From Thermohalobaculum sp039180675 (GTDB lineage Bacteria; Pseudomonadota; Alphaproteobacteria; Rhodobacterales; Rhodobacteraceae), in assembly GCA_039180675.1 (NCBI GenBank), contig JBCDDC010000018.1, positions 1 to 64,000 of the forward strand: a stretch of 64,000 nucleotides of DNA. The letters are read 5' to 3'. Under the pieces are notes generated by a model. That model was not told the origin of the DNA. It saw only the letters and a list, made by a program, of their open reading frames with translations, and did not search any database. The position numbers and the translations under genes were made by a program. Positions 56,829 through 64,000 of the stretch are shown in pieces. Numbering within the stretch: the stretch's first letter is position 1; each line of letters opens with the position of its first letter.

Positions 56829-59105
56829 ATGACCTTGTTCTTCATGCTGATGGAGCATTGGCTCCTTCTGCTGTTCTACCTGATCATGCTTGTCGGCCTG
56901 TCGGGTGTGCCGAATACCGGGCTTGGCGTGCACAACATGTTCCATGACGATCCCGCGCTCTTCGCCGACGGACGGCGGTGGGCGTTTCTGAACAGTGCCG
57001 CGATCTTTGTCCAAGCCTCGATCGCGATCTATGTGACGCTGTCCTGGGCGCTGATCTACTGCATGCGATTCGTCGTGCAGATGGAGGCGGATGTCTCGCC
57101 GGAGGCGATGGATCACGTGGTCGAGGAGGCGACGCCCTATATCTTCGCGACCTCGGCGATCAGCCTCTGGTTCGGGATGTTCCCGTCTGGAAGCACGGTC
57201 GGCCGGATCTCGCGAGGCGAGAAGATCCGCTGCGCCATCGGGGTTGCGATCGGCCTTCTGGTCGGGTTCCTGATGCTGAAGATCGCGGCCGATATCGCGC
57301 CGCTTCTGGATCTGCCGCTCAACCTGCGGCCCGCGATCTCGCTCCTGATCCCGGCGGGCAGCGTCATGACGCTCGTGTTCCTCTACCCGCGCATCATCTC
57401 GGGCGTTGCGATGGTCACGCTCTTCACCGTTCTGATGATGGTCTATGCGACGATCAATCTGGCGCCCGAGTCGGTGCATCCGCTGATCGTCATCGGGATC
57501 CTGGGTGCGATCGTGCTGTTCAGCAACCTCTACTCGCGGGTCGTGCATAAGTTCGCACCGCTGAAGTTCGAGATCCCGGGCATTGGCTATCTCGACGAGA
57601 ACGGCGAGTGGGTCAGCCATTACGGCAAGGGGCGGCGGCTCAACATCGCCGAGATCTACGGCAAGCCGCCGAGCCGGACGGTGAAGTCCGCCCTGGCAGC
57701 GACGCAGGAAGGCTCCATCGCGCCGGACCAGCAACTGATCGAGGCGGCGACCGGGACCGAGGTCTCGGTGGTGGAGGCGGAGAAGGCAGCGGCTGACCGC
57801 TTTACCTTGCTCGAGGACCGCCCGCCCGCCGAGGGCCGCGCCGGGCTGCCCGATACCAGCGTGCGAGATCCGATGGCTATCGACCCGATCGAGGCGCTGG
57901 AGGCGTGGAAGGCGCGCGTCGCCACCAGGGACAATCCGAAGCCGAAGCTGCTGACGGTCGCGACCTCGGGCGGGGCCTATCGCGCGTCTTTCTGGACCGC
58001 GATCGTGCTCGACCATCTGGCCAAGGACCGGCGGCTCAAGGGCGCGCTCGACAACATCCGTCTGATCACCGGCGCCTCGGGCGGCATGGTCGGTGGGGCC
58101 TATTTCACCGCAATGATGAACGACGGTGCGGGTGTCACCGGTGAGGGCGAAGGCTCGATCCTGAAGCGGATCGAGAGGGATATCTACCAGGTTCAGAAGT
58201 ATTCCAGTTCGGTCGGCGACCACTCCTATCCCTATCAGAAGGTCTTTCCGCTGCCGCGCGACAGCCTCTCGGCCGTGGCACAGCAATTGGTGCAGCGGGA
58301 CATTCCGCGGCTCTTCATGACCGGGGTGCAGCGGGAGGATCGCGGCACGGTACTGGAGGACCAGTGGTGGACGCTCTACAAGACGTTTGGCGATATCTAC
58401 GTGGATGAGAAGGCGGGGCGAAAACCGTCGATCGTCTTCTCACCGATGCTGGTGGAGACCGGCCAGCCGCTCCTGATCGGCAATCTCAGCATGGATGCGT
58501 TCCCGGTGAACGATCGGCAGGAGCGGGCGGTGTTCTTCGACTGGTTCAAGGACAGCCGGCACACCTTTGCGCTGAAGACGGCGGTGCGGCTGAACGCGGC
58601 CTTTCCCTACATCGCGCCGTCCTCGGCGCTGCCGACCGAGCCGTACCGGCGGGTGGTCGATGCGGGATACTACGACAACTACGGCGTCGATCTTGCGGTG
58701 AGCTATCTCAGCCAGCCGCGGATCCGGAACTGGCTGATCGAGAACACCAGCGGCGTTATGCTGATCCAGATCCGGGCCTTCCCGTTCACCAAGCCGGGAG
58801 ACCGGCAGCCGGGTCCGGTCGCGCGCGGGCTGCAGTGGCTGACGACGCCGGTCGAGGGGATCGGGGCTGCCCGCGGGGCGACGATGCGGTTTCGCAACAG
58901 TCAGGCGCTGCGCCGCGCCGAGAGCCTCTACTTCCTGCAATCAGATCGGGAGTTCCTGCAGACCGTGGTCTTCGAGGTGGAGAGCGACACGTCGCTCAGC
59001 TGGTACATGCCGCAGCGTGAGCTCGACGACATGCTGGGTCACAAGGGGATGACGAACGAGAACAACTGCGAGTCGCTCTCAGCCCTGCACAGGTTCTGGA
59101 ATTGA
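56829..59105 (+). CDS. Membrane-integrated patatin-like phospholipase
   Basis: A 758-residue protein. Residues 1-260 hold about eight hydrophobic helices (for example FMLMEHWLLLLFYLIMLVGL, AIVLFSNLYSRVV). A polar linker of about 110 residues follows, then a patatin domain: glycine-rich oxyanion segment LTVATSGGAYRASFW (about 374-388), nucleophile Ser417 in ITGASGGMVGGAYF, and catalytic Asp611 in VVDAGYYDNYGVDLAVSYL. These form the patatin Ser-Asp dyad, so lipase/acyl hydrolase activity is likely, with the active site on the cytoplasmic or lipid face. ATG 56829 is chosen; 56778 and earlier starts lack ribosome sites. No lipid-synthesis gene is adjacent. Confidence 0.78.
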   Translation: MTLFFMLMEHWLLLLFYLIMLVGLSGVPNTGLGVHNMFHDDPALFADGRRWAFLNSAAIFVQASIAIYVTLSWALIYCMRFVVQMEADVSPEAMDHVVEEATPYIFATSAISLWFGMFPSGSTVGRISRGEKIRCAIGVAIGLLVGFLMLKIAADIAPLLDLPLNLRPAISLLIPAGSVMTLVFLYPRIISGVAMVTLFTVLMMVYATINLAPESVHPLIVIGILGAIVLFSNLYSRVVHKFAPLKFEIPGIGYLDENGEWVSHYGKGRRLNIAEIYGKPPSRTVKSALAATQEGSIAPDQQLIEAATGTEVSVVEAEKAAADRFTLLEDRPPAEGRAGLPDTSVRDPMAIDPIEALEAWKARVATRDNPKPKLLTVATSGGAYRASFWTAIVLDHLAKDRRLKGALDNIRLITGASGGMVGGAYFTAMMNDGAGVTGEGEGSILKRIERDIYQVQKYSSSVGDHSYPYQKVFPLPRDSLSAVAQQLVQRDIPRLFMTGVQREDRGTVLEDQWWTLYKTFGDIYVDEKAGRKPSIVFSPMLVETGQPLLIGNLSMDAFPVNDRQERAVFFDWFKDSRHTFALKTAVRLNAAFPYIAPSSALPTEPYRRVVDAGYYDNYGVDLAVSYLSQPRIRNWLIENTSGVMLIQIRAFPFTKPGDRQPGPVARGLQWLTTPVEGIGAARGATMRFRNSQALRRAESLYFLQSDREFLQTVVFEVESDTSLSWYMPQRELDDMLGHKGMTNENNCESLSALHRFWN

Positions 59106-59136
59106 GTTCGGCAGCGGGCGATGTCGCCCCGCCCGA

Positions 59137-59457
59137 TCAGAAGGGGGCGCAGGTGACGGCCTTGTCGTTCTGATCACCCGGGATGACGTTGATGACCCAG
59201 CCCGCGTCGAAGACGAAGCCGTTGCTGGCGAGCCGCTCCTTGAAGGTGGGGCAGACCATCTGAGCCTTTTCGACCGAGATCGGCAGGCCGACATGGACCG
59301 TTTCGGCGGCCCGCTCGACATTGCAGCTCGTGACCTTCCCGGCAAGCTTGGCGAAGAAGCACATGGAGCGCGCGTTGTCTATATTGGCGGTCGATGGTGT
59401 GCCCGCCAGGACCGCGAGCGTTGCGCCGAATGCGCCAGCCACTGCAACTCTTCTCAT
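59137..59457 (-). CDS. Small secreted cysteine-containing protein
   Basis: A 106-residue exported protein. Signal peptide residues 1-24 (ending TPSTA); four cysteines in the mature part (ARSMCFFAKL, VTSCNVERAA, QMVCPTFKER, AVTCAPF) that could form two disulphides. No family is recognised. It converges on the patatin gene, with a short GGGCGA/TCGCCC hairpin (59116-59129) between them. Confidence 0.6.
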   Translation of the reverse strand: MRRVAVAGAFGATLAVLAGTPSTANIDNARSMCFFAKLAGKVTSCNVERAAETVHVGLPISVEKAQMVCPTFKERLASNGFVFDAGWVINVIPGDQNDKAVTCAPF

Positions 59458-59844
59458 CTCGTCCCGCCTCTCAGCCGTTTGCTTTTCTTTTCTTCGGTCG
59501 AACCGGTTGACCGATGCGCTTCCTTACGGAGCACGCCGTTGCCCACTTTTGATCGCAACACCCGCAAACTTAGGAAAAACGCTACATCGAGCGTTAACCA
59601 CACCTCGTTGCGTATAAGTGACACGGTTGCGACGCTACAGCAACATAGGTAGGGCGCGTTTTAGATATCGACACCCCATTGTGGCGGAGTTGACACTGAC
59701 GTTACGTCGTGAAGCCTGCCTCAGACCGGCACTGTCCAGATCTAGCGGTGCTGTGGCACCTGGGCACAATGCGGTGGTGTTCAGGTGACATTTTTTGCAA
59801 TGTTCGTTGAACGACTGCGACCTTTTCAGTGAGAATGCGGGGCG
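59458..59844. other. Intergenic stretch, no supported gene
   Basis: 387 bases between divergent genes. Several short frames exist on both strands, with no ribosome sites or family signals. The bases from about 59480 to 59640 are AT-richer and probably hold the promoter of the small secreted-protein gene. Confidence 0.5.
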
Positions 59845-60405
59845 ATGCTTCGATACGGTCTGGCCTTCCTGTTCCTGTGCCTTCCCTCGATCGCTGCGGC
59901 ACAGGCCGCTGTGCTGGAGCGGTTGGGGGAGCCGCGGACGCATGCCATTATGCGGCATGCCCTCGCACCGGGGACCGGCGATCCGGAGAACTTCTCGCTG
60001 GGCGATTGCACGACCCAGCGCAACCTCAGCGAGAATGGCCGCGCGCAGGCACGCCGTGCCGGTGATCTGGTGCGCCGGGCGGGTGTGAGGATCGACCATG
60101 TCTGGTCGAGCGCTTGGTGCCGCTGCCTCGACACCGCGACAGAAATGGAACTCGGCCCAGTCGAGCGCAAGACGCTCCTGAACTCGTTCGTCTCGGCCAG
60201 GTGGAAAGCGGCACAGCGCACTCGCGAGACCCGTGAGGCCCTGGCCTTTCTGCCGCCCGATGAGACGGCGTTTCTCGTCACGCACAACGTCAACGCCGAG
60301 GCGCTGACGGGAACGCGTCCGCTCTCTGGCGAGATCCAGGTGGTGCATGTCTCTGAGCGGGGCGAGGTGACATTGCTCGGAAGCGTCGAGGTGCCGGCTT
60401 TTTGA
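59845..60405 (+). CDS. Secreted histidine phosphatase family protein
   Basis: A 186-residue protein with a signal peptide (residues 1-19, ending SIAAA) and a histidine-phosphatase core: HAIMRHALAPGTGD with the phosphohistidine, VWSSAWCRCLDTATEM with the second phosphate-pocket Arg, and LVTHNVNAEALTG with the catalytic His. The RHG motif is RHA here, seen in periplasmic branches of the family. Broad-specificity phosphatase; substrate unknown. No operon partner. Confidence 0.82.
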   Translation: MLRYGLAFLFLCLPSIAAAQAAVLERLGEPRTHAIMRHALAPGTGDPENFSLGDCTTQRNLSENGRAQARRAGDLVRRAGVRIDHVWSSAWCRCLDTATEMELGPVERKTLLNSFVSARWKAAQRTRETREALAFLPPDETAFLVTHNVNAEALTGTRPLSGEIQVVHVSERGEVTLLGSVEVPAF

Positions 60406-60467
60406 AACCGGACGCTTGGGGAGCAGTGAGAAAGTGGTTTTCCAGGAGGCTGGCTAAGCTGTAAGCG

Positions 60468-61040
60468 TCACTTCTTGCTGAGCTTTTCGAGCTGTTCCTG
60501 CACGTCTTTCAGCTGCTGTTGCAACGCTTCGAGGTCGTTGGCCGCGTCTTCCTCGGCGCTGCGCTTGTCGCTGGCGCCGCCGCCGAAGGGGGAGAACATG
60601 CGCATCGCGCCCTCGAACCATTCCATGTTCTGGCGGGTCAGCGCCTCGAAGCCCTGCATCGGGTTGCCGGTGGCAAACGCCTGGCGGAGCTGTTCCTGGT
60701 TCTTGGCGAAGTTCTGCATCGTGGCGTCGAGATAGCCCGGCACCATGCCCTGCAGCGGGTCGCCATAGAGCTTGATGATCTCGCGCAGGAAGTTGGTGGG
60801 CAGCATGTTCTGATCCTTGCCCTCTTCCTCGACGATGATCTGCGTGAGCACCGAGCGGGTGATGTCATCGCCGCTCTTGGCGTCGAAGACGGCGAAGTCC
60901 TTGCCGGCGCGGACCATCTCGGAGAGGTCCTCCAGCGTCACGTAGCTCGACTTCGCGGTGTTGTAGAGGCGCCGGTTCGCGTACTTCTTGATGATGATCG
61001 GTCCGTCGCCGCTTTTATCGGCCTTTTTTTGTCCGGTCAC
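60468..61040 (-). CDS. phaR: Polyhydroxyalkanoate synthesis repressor PhaR
   Basis: A 190-residue repressor that senses polyhydroxybutyrate granules: it binds DNA at phasin and pha promoters and leaves when PHB accumulates. It has the PHB/PHA accumulation DNA-binding domain PIIIKKYANRRLYNTAKSSY (about 14-33), VFDAKSGDDITRSVLTQIIV, then the repeated GYLDATMQNFAKNQEQLRQA helix and a C-terminal coiled coil of Gln/Glu/Lys. Divergent from phaA with 261 bases between them; a palindrome there is a candidate site. Confidence 0.92.
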   Translation of the reverse strand: MTGQKKADKSGDGPIIIKKYANRRLYNTAKSSYVTLEDLSEMVRAGKDFAVFDAKSGDDITRSVLTQIIVEEEGKDQNMLPTNFLREIIKLYGDPLQGMVPGYLDATMQNFAKNQEQLRQAFATGNPMQGFEALTRQNMEWFEGAMRMFSPFGGGASDKRSAEEDAANDLEALQQQLKDVQEQLEKLSKK

Positions 61041-61301
61041 GATGACCTCTCCCCCAGATCTGCGGTCGCTGCCGTTGGTTCAACTTGGCACCGCAAATGC
61101 CGTGCCGCAACACAAATGTTGCAATTGCAAAAGGCGGGCGGGGAGGCCGCGAGAGGCCGTTGCCTCCGCGCCTTCTGCGCCGGGGCATTTTTTCGCGGCG
61201 CACAATTTCTTGAGAAAGCTGGCCCCGCCGGGGAGAAACGGTGTAAGGATGCTGCCCGATAGAACGCCCGCCCCAGCCCGCCAGGAAAGGACACCCCCAC
61301 C
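61041..61301. promoter_or_regulatory. Divergent phaR/phaA control region with palindrome
   Basis: Contains TTGCAATTGCAA (61119-61130), a perfect 12-base palindrome that includes TGC-N4-GCA, the core spacing reported for PhaR sites in related bacteria, and the nearby GCCGCAAATGCCGTGCCGCAA. Position between phaR and phaA suits autoregulation. Confidence 0.5.
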
Positions 61302-62477
61302 ATGACCGATGTTGTGATCGCCTCTGCCGCCCGCACGCCCGTGGGCAGCTTCAACGGATCGTTCGCCAATACCCCCGCCCATGACCTGGGCACCGTCGCG
61401 ATCAAGGCCGCGCTGGAGCGCGCGGGCGTTGAGGCGGGCGAGGTGTCGGAGACGATCCTCGGCCAGGTGCTGACGGCGGGCCAGGGCCAGAACCCGGCGC
61501 GCCAGGCGGCGCTGAACGCGGGCCTCGCGATCGAGGCACCGGCCTGGAGCATGAACCAGGTCTGCGGATCGGGCCTGCGCGCCGTCTCGCTGGGGGCGCA
61601 GCATATCAAGCTGGGCGACTCACAGATCGTCGTCGCGGGCGGGCAGGAGAGCATGTCGCTTTGCCCCCATGTCAGCCACCTGCGCGCGGGCACCAAGATG
61701 GGCGACGTCAAGTTCATCGACGCGATGATCAAGGACGGGCTCTGGGATGCCTTCAACGGCTATCACATGGGCAACACCGCCGAGAACGTCGCCAAGCAGT
61801 GGCAGCTGACGCGCGACGAGCAGGATGAGTTCGCGGTCGCCAGCCAGAACAAGGCGGAGGCCGCGCAGAAGGCCGGCAAGTTCGCCGACGAGATCACGCC
61901 GGTCACGATCAAGCACCGCAAGGGCGATATCGTGGTCGATCAGGACGAGTATATCCGCCACGGCGCTACGATGGAGGCGATGCAGAAGCTCCGCCCCGTG
62001 TTCGACAAGGAGGGCACGGTAACCGCGGCCAATGCCTCGGGCATCAACGATGGTGCGGCGGTCACGCTCCTGATGAGCGCGGAGGAGGCCGAGAAGCGGG
62101 GGATCGAGCCGCTCGCCCGGATCGTCAGCTTCGCTACCACCGGTGTCGACCCGAAGATCATGGGCACCGGGCCGATCCCGGCCAGCCGCATGGCGCTGGA
62201 GAAGGCCGGGTGGAAGGTCGAGGATCTGGATCTGGTCGAGGCCAACGAAGCCTTCGCCGCCCAGGCCTGCGCCGTGAACAAGGATATGGGCTGGAACCCG
62301 GAGATCGTGAACGTGAACGGCGGGGCGATCGCCATCGGCCACCCGATCGGTGCTTCCGGCTGCCGGATCCTGAACACGCTCCTGCATGAGATGAAGCGCC
62401 GCGATGCGAAGAAGGGCCTCGCCACGCTCTGCATCGGCGGCGGCATGGGTGTCGCCATGTGCGTTGCGCGGGACTGA
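61302..62477 (+). CDS. phaA: Acetyl-CoA acetyltransferase (beta-ketothiolase)
   Basis: Condenses two acetyl-CoA to acetoacetyl-CoA, the first step of PHB synthesis. The 391-residue thiolase has the nucleophile Cys in MNQVCGSGLRAVSL (near 89), QSESM-type GGQESMSLCPHVSH, MGITAENVA-like MGNTAENVAKQW, GHPIGASGCRILNTLLHEM with the catalytic His, and CIGGGMGVAM with the second Cys. GGAAAGGA precedes the ATG. First gene of an operon with phaB. Confidence 0.93.
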   Translation: MTDVVIASAARTPVGSFNGSFANTPAHDLGTVAIKAALERAGVEAGEVSETILGQVLTAGQGQNPARQAALNAGLAIEAPAWSMNQVCGSGLRAVSLGAQHIKLGDSQIVVAGGQESMSLCPHVSHLRAGTKMGDVKFIDAMIKDGLWDAFNGYHMGNTAENVAKQWQLTRDEQDEFAVASQNKAEAAQKAGKFADEITPVTIKHRKGDIVVDQDEYIRHGATMEAMQKLRPVFDKEGTVTAANASGINDGAAVTLLMSAEEAEKRGIEPLARIVSFATTGVDPKIMGTGPIPASRMALEKAGWKVEDLDLVEANEAFAAQACAVNKDMGWNPEIVNVNGGAIAIGHPIGASGCRILNTLLHEMKRRDAKKGLATLCIGGGMGVAMCVARD

Positions 62478-62556
62478 CACAGATCAAGGAAGTGGTCCGG
62501 CCGGGCCGCTAGGTGCGGCCGGAGCAGAACGATATTCCCAGAATGAGGAGACGACG

Positions 62557-63279
62557 ATGGGACGGGTTGCATTGGTTACCGGGGGAACGCGCGGTATTGG
62601 CGCGTCGATTTCCAAGGCGCTGAAGGCGGATGGCTATACGGTCGCGGCCAACTATGCCGGCAATGACGAGGCGGCGGCGAAGTTCAAGGACGAGACCGGG
62701 ATCCCGGTCTACAAGTGGTCGGTCGCCGATTACGACGAGTGTGCGAAAGGGGCGAAGCAGATCGAGGATGACCTCGGGCCTGTCGAGATCGTGGTCGCCA
62801 ATGCAGGCATCACCCGCGATGCGCCGTTCCACCGGATGACGCCGGAGCAGTGGCATCAGGTGATCGACACGAACCTGACCGGTGTCTTCAACACGATCCA
62901 CCCGATCTGGCCCGGCATGCGGGAGCGCAAGTTCGGCCGGGTCGTCGTGATCTCGTCGGTTAACGGGCAGAAGGGCCAGTTCGCCCAGGTGAACTATGCG
63001 GCCACCAAGGCGGGCGATATCGGCATCGTTCGCAGCCTGGCCCAAGAGGGCGCGCGGGCGGGGATCACCACGAACGCCGTCTGCCCCGGCTATATCGCGA
63101 CCGAGATGGTCATGGCGGTGCCGGAGAAGGTGCGCGAGGGGATCATCGCGCAGATCCCGGCGGGCCGTCTGGGTGAGCCCGAGGAGATCGCGCGCTGCGT
63201 CGCTTTCCTGGTTTCCGACGATGCGGGCTTCGTCAACGGCTCGACGATCTCGGCCAACGGCGCGCAGTTCTTTAGCTGA
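62557..63279 (+). CDS. phaB: Acetoacetyl-CoA reductase
   Basis: Reduces acetoacetyl-CoA to (R)-3-hydroxybutyryl-CoA with NADPH. The 240-residue SDR has TGGTRGIGASIS (residues 7-18), NAGITRDAPFHRM, the catalytic Ser/Tyr/Lys set (VVISSVNG; YAATKAGDIG) and the end FVNGSTISANGAQF. ATG 62557 has AGGAG upstream; an in-frame extension to 62404 is out of register with phaA and rejected. It is 79 bases after phaA. The PHB synthase gene phaC is not in the window. Confidence 0.93.
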   Translation: MGRVALVTGGTRGIGASISKALKADGYTVAANYAGNDEAAAKFKDETGIPVYKWSVADYDECAKGAKQIEDDLGPVEIVVANAGITRDAPFHRMTPEQWHQVIDTNLTGVFNTIHPIWPGMRERKFGRVVVISSVNGQKGQFAQVNYAATKAGDIGIVRSLAQEGARAGITTNAVCPGYIATEMVMAVPEKVREGIIAQIPAGRLGEPEEIARCVAFLVSDDAGFVNGSTISANGAQFFS

Positions 63280-63716
63280 AACCGCACCCGGCATTCGCCG
63301 ACCGGGAGATCCCGGCGGAGACGCGGCTCGGCGCCTTTCATCTCAAGGCGCTGGGCGTCGCCGATTTGGAGCGCGATTACGCGGCCGTCATGGCGAGCGC
63401 CGCCGATATCAAGGCGGCGTTCCCGCAGTTCACCTGGCCCGAGGGGCTGACGCTCGACGACAATCTGCTCGACCTCGCCTGGCACCAGCGGGAGTTTCTC
63501 GCCCGGCGCAGCTTTGCCTGGGTGATCGAGGATGGCGCGGGCGATTACCGTGGCTGCTTCTACGTCTACCCATCGATCGAGGGCGACAAGACGGCCGAGG
63601 TCTGGTGGTGGTGGAAGACCGGCGCCGAGGTGGACCGCGAGGCGTTCCGGGGTGCGGTGGGGGCCTGGCTGGCTGATCCGCTCTGGCCGGAGTTGGACTA
63701 CCGGATCAAAGCCTAA
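63276..63716 (+). CDS. GNAT-family acetyltransferase-like protein with a CTG start
   Basis: A GNAT-like protein of 146 residues whose frame opens at CTG 63276, overlapping the phaB TGA as CTGA. Family-like sequence begins right there (KPHPAFADREIPAETRLGAF), but no ATG, GTG or TTG lies between the preceding TAG (63273-63275) and TTG 63366. TTG 63366 would remove 30 residues of conserved-looking sequence. Later features are WHQREFLARRSFAWVIEDGA, CFYVYPSIEGDKTAEVWWWW (the beta strand rich in Trp) and WLADPLWPELDYR. CTG initiation is the likely reading; a sequence error at the start is possible. Confidence 0.55.
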   Translation: MKPHPAFADREIPAETRLGAFHLKALGVADLERDYAAVMASAADIKAAFPQFTWPEGLTLDDNLLDLAWHQREFLARRSFAWVIEDGAGDYRGCFYVYPSIEGDKTAEVWWWWKTGAEVDREAFRGAVGAWLADPLWPELDYRIKA

Positions 63717-63726
63717 AATCGAAAAA

Positions 63727-63762
63727 AGCAGGCGGGGGAGGGGCCGCCTGCTCTCTTTGTCT
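63727..63762. terminator. Bidirectional terminator between convergent genes
   Basis: AGCAGGCGG (63727-63735) pairs with CCGCCTGCT (63744-63752): 9 bp, 8-base loop. On the + side TCTCTTTGTC follows; on the minus side the AAAAAAG before the stem gives a T-run. It ends both the GNAT gene and the small minus-strand gene. Confidence 0.75.
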
Positions 63763-63779
63763 GTTCGGGTTGTGCCGGA

Positions 63780-63953
63780 TCAGGCGTCTTTGGTTTTGAT
63801 CGCGGCCTTTGGGGTGAAGAGATCGCGGATCGCGCCGGAGACGGCTTTGAAGAAGGCGCGGGTCTCTTTCGCGCGCTCGACCTGGGCGCGGGCATGGGCG
63901 GCGCGCACGGCAGTTGTCAGATCCATTTTACTGAAGTCGAGATCGTTTTGCAT
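63780..63953 (-). CDS. Small basic helical protein, unknown family
   Basis: A 57-residue product from ATG 63953, which has a very good AAAGGAGC ribosome site. The sequence is mostly one helix rich in Ala/Arg/Lys (TAVRAAHARAQVERAKETRA, then FFKAVSGAIRDLF) and ends in a basic tail (PKAAIKTKDA). I do not recognise the family. It is short and easily missed by gene finders. It converges on the GNAT gene across the terminator. Confidence 0.65.
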   Translation of the reverse strand: MQNDLDFSKMDLTTAVRAAHARAQVERAKETRAFFKAVSGAIRDLFTPKAAIKTKDA

Positions 63954-64000
63954 GTTAAGCTCCTTTTAACTTTGCAAGCAGCGGTTCGTTTGTCTGACGC

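Noticed and set aside
56802..58286. A 494-codon minus-strand frame opposite the patatin gene
   Set aside because: Highly charged Arg/His/Asp composition typical of antisense to a membrane protein; the patatin active-site motifs are on the + strand.

Overview
The window is one contiguous piece of a GC-rich alphaproteobacterial chromosome, most likely from the Rhodobacterales (Roseobacter/Paracoccaceae group). The evidence is the phaR | phaA-phaB locus, a VPLPA-CTERM secreted protein, a DUF1501/DUF1800 secreted pair, the sdhAF4 | htpX-rsmB-heparinase-purH housekeeping block, and many short conserved Rhodobacterales-type secreted proteins. I saw no rRNA, CRISPR array, intact insertion sequence or prophage. 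One tRNA (Met, CAT) is present. No genus can be named from the sequence alone.

Layout. 1-9.1 kb: the end of an AAA+ ATPase, a Tag-like DNA glycosylase, an SPW-type membrane protein, a GtrB/DPM1-like glycosyltransferase, the DUF1501/DUF1800 operon, asd, and a pentapeptide-repeat membrane protein broken by two in-frame TGA codons. 9.1-18.2 kb: a mixed accessory stretch with a VPLPA-CTERM protein, an acyl-CoA dehydrogenase, tRNA-Met, an ASCH protein, a DUF1194 protein, a pseudoazurin beside a PQQ-type sugar dehydrogenase, a YdjM-like membrane protein, a probable frameshifted ORF, and a stand-alone QueC-like PP-loop protein. 18.2-27.3 kb: a complete catabolic operon on the minus strand. It has a binding-protein ABC importer laid out like the rhizobial glycerol transporter GlpSTPQUV, plus methylglyoxal synthase and a fused dihydroxyacetone kinase, with a LacI-family regulator upstream and a perfect 14-bp palindrome as candidate operator. 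This points to uptake and phosphorylation of dihydroxyacetone or a related three-carbon compound.

27.6-33.2 kb: a catechol ortho-cleavage operon with glutathionyl-hydroquinone reductase, a second intradiol dioxygenase, catC, catA, catB and pcaD. It ends in a beta-keto-acid cleavage enzyme (BKACE/DUF849) where pcaIJ/pcaF would be expected. 33.2-38.7 kb: yceI and cytochrome b561 with a divergent LysR gene, a sulfotransferase-like gene, a stretch of gene remnants, and hemH. 38.7-47.4 kb: a solitary ORF6N protein, a PNPOx-like flavoprotein, panC with an isoprenylcysteine methyltransferase-like gene, and a LysR-preceded hydantoinase/oxoprolinase operon (hyuA-hyuB) overlapping a DAO-type FAD oxidoreductase. 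47.4-59.5 kb: tandem paralogous secreted esterases, the housekeeping block through purH, a dimethylargininase-like gene, a metallophosphoesterase, and a large patatin-like lipase fused to an N-terminal multi-helix membrane domain. 59.5-64 kb: a histidine phosphatase and the polyhydroxybutyrate locus (phaR divergent from phaA-phaB), followed by a GNAT gene that appears to begin at CTG, a bidirectional terminator and a small basic protein.

The most interesting observations are: the catechol operon closing with BKACE; the Glp-type importer recoded around DhaKL and MgsA; the two TGA codons at positions where Trp is expected in the pentapeptide gene; the stand-alone QueC-like protein with a GTGA-coupled small upstream ORF; the membrane-patatin fusion; and a four-copy CGCGACAA cluster in front of the hydantoinase-linked LysR gene.
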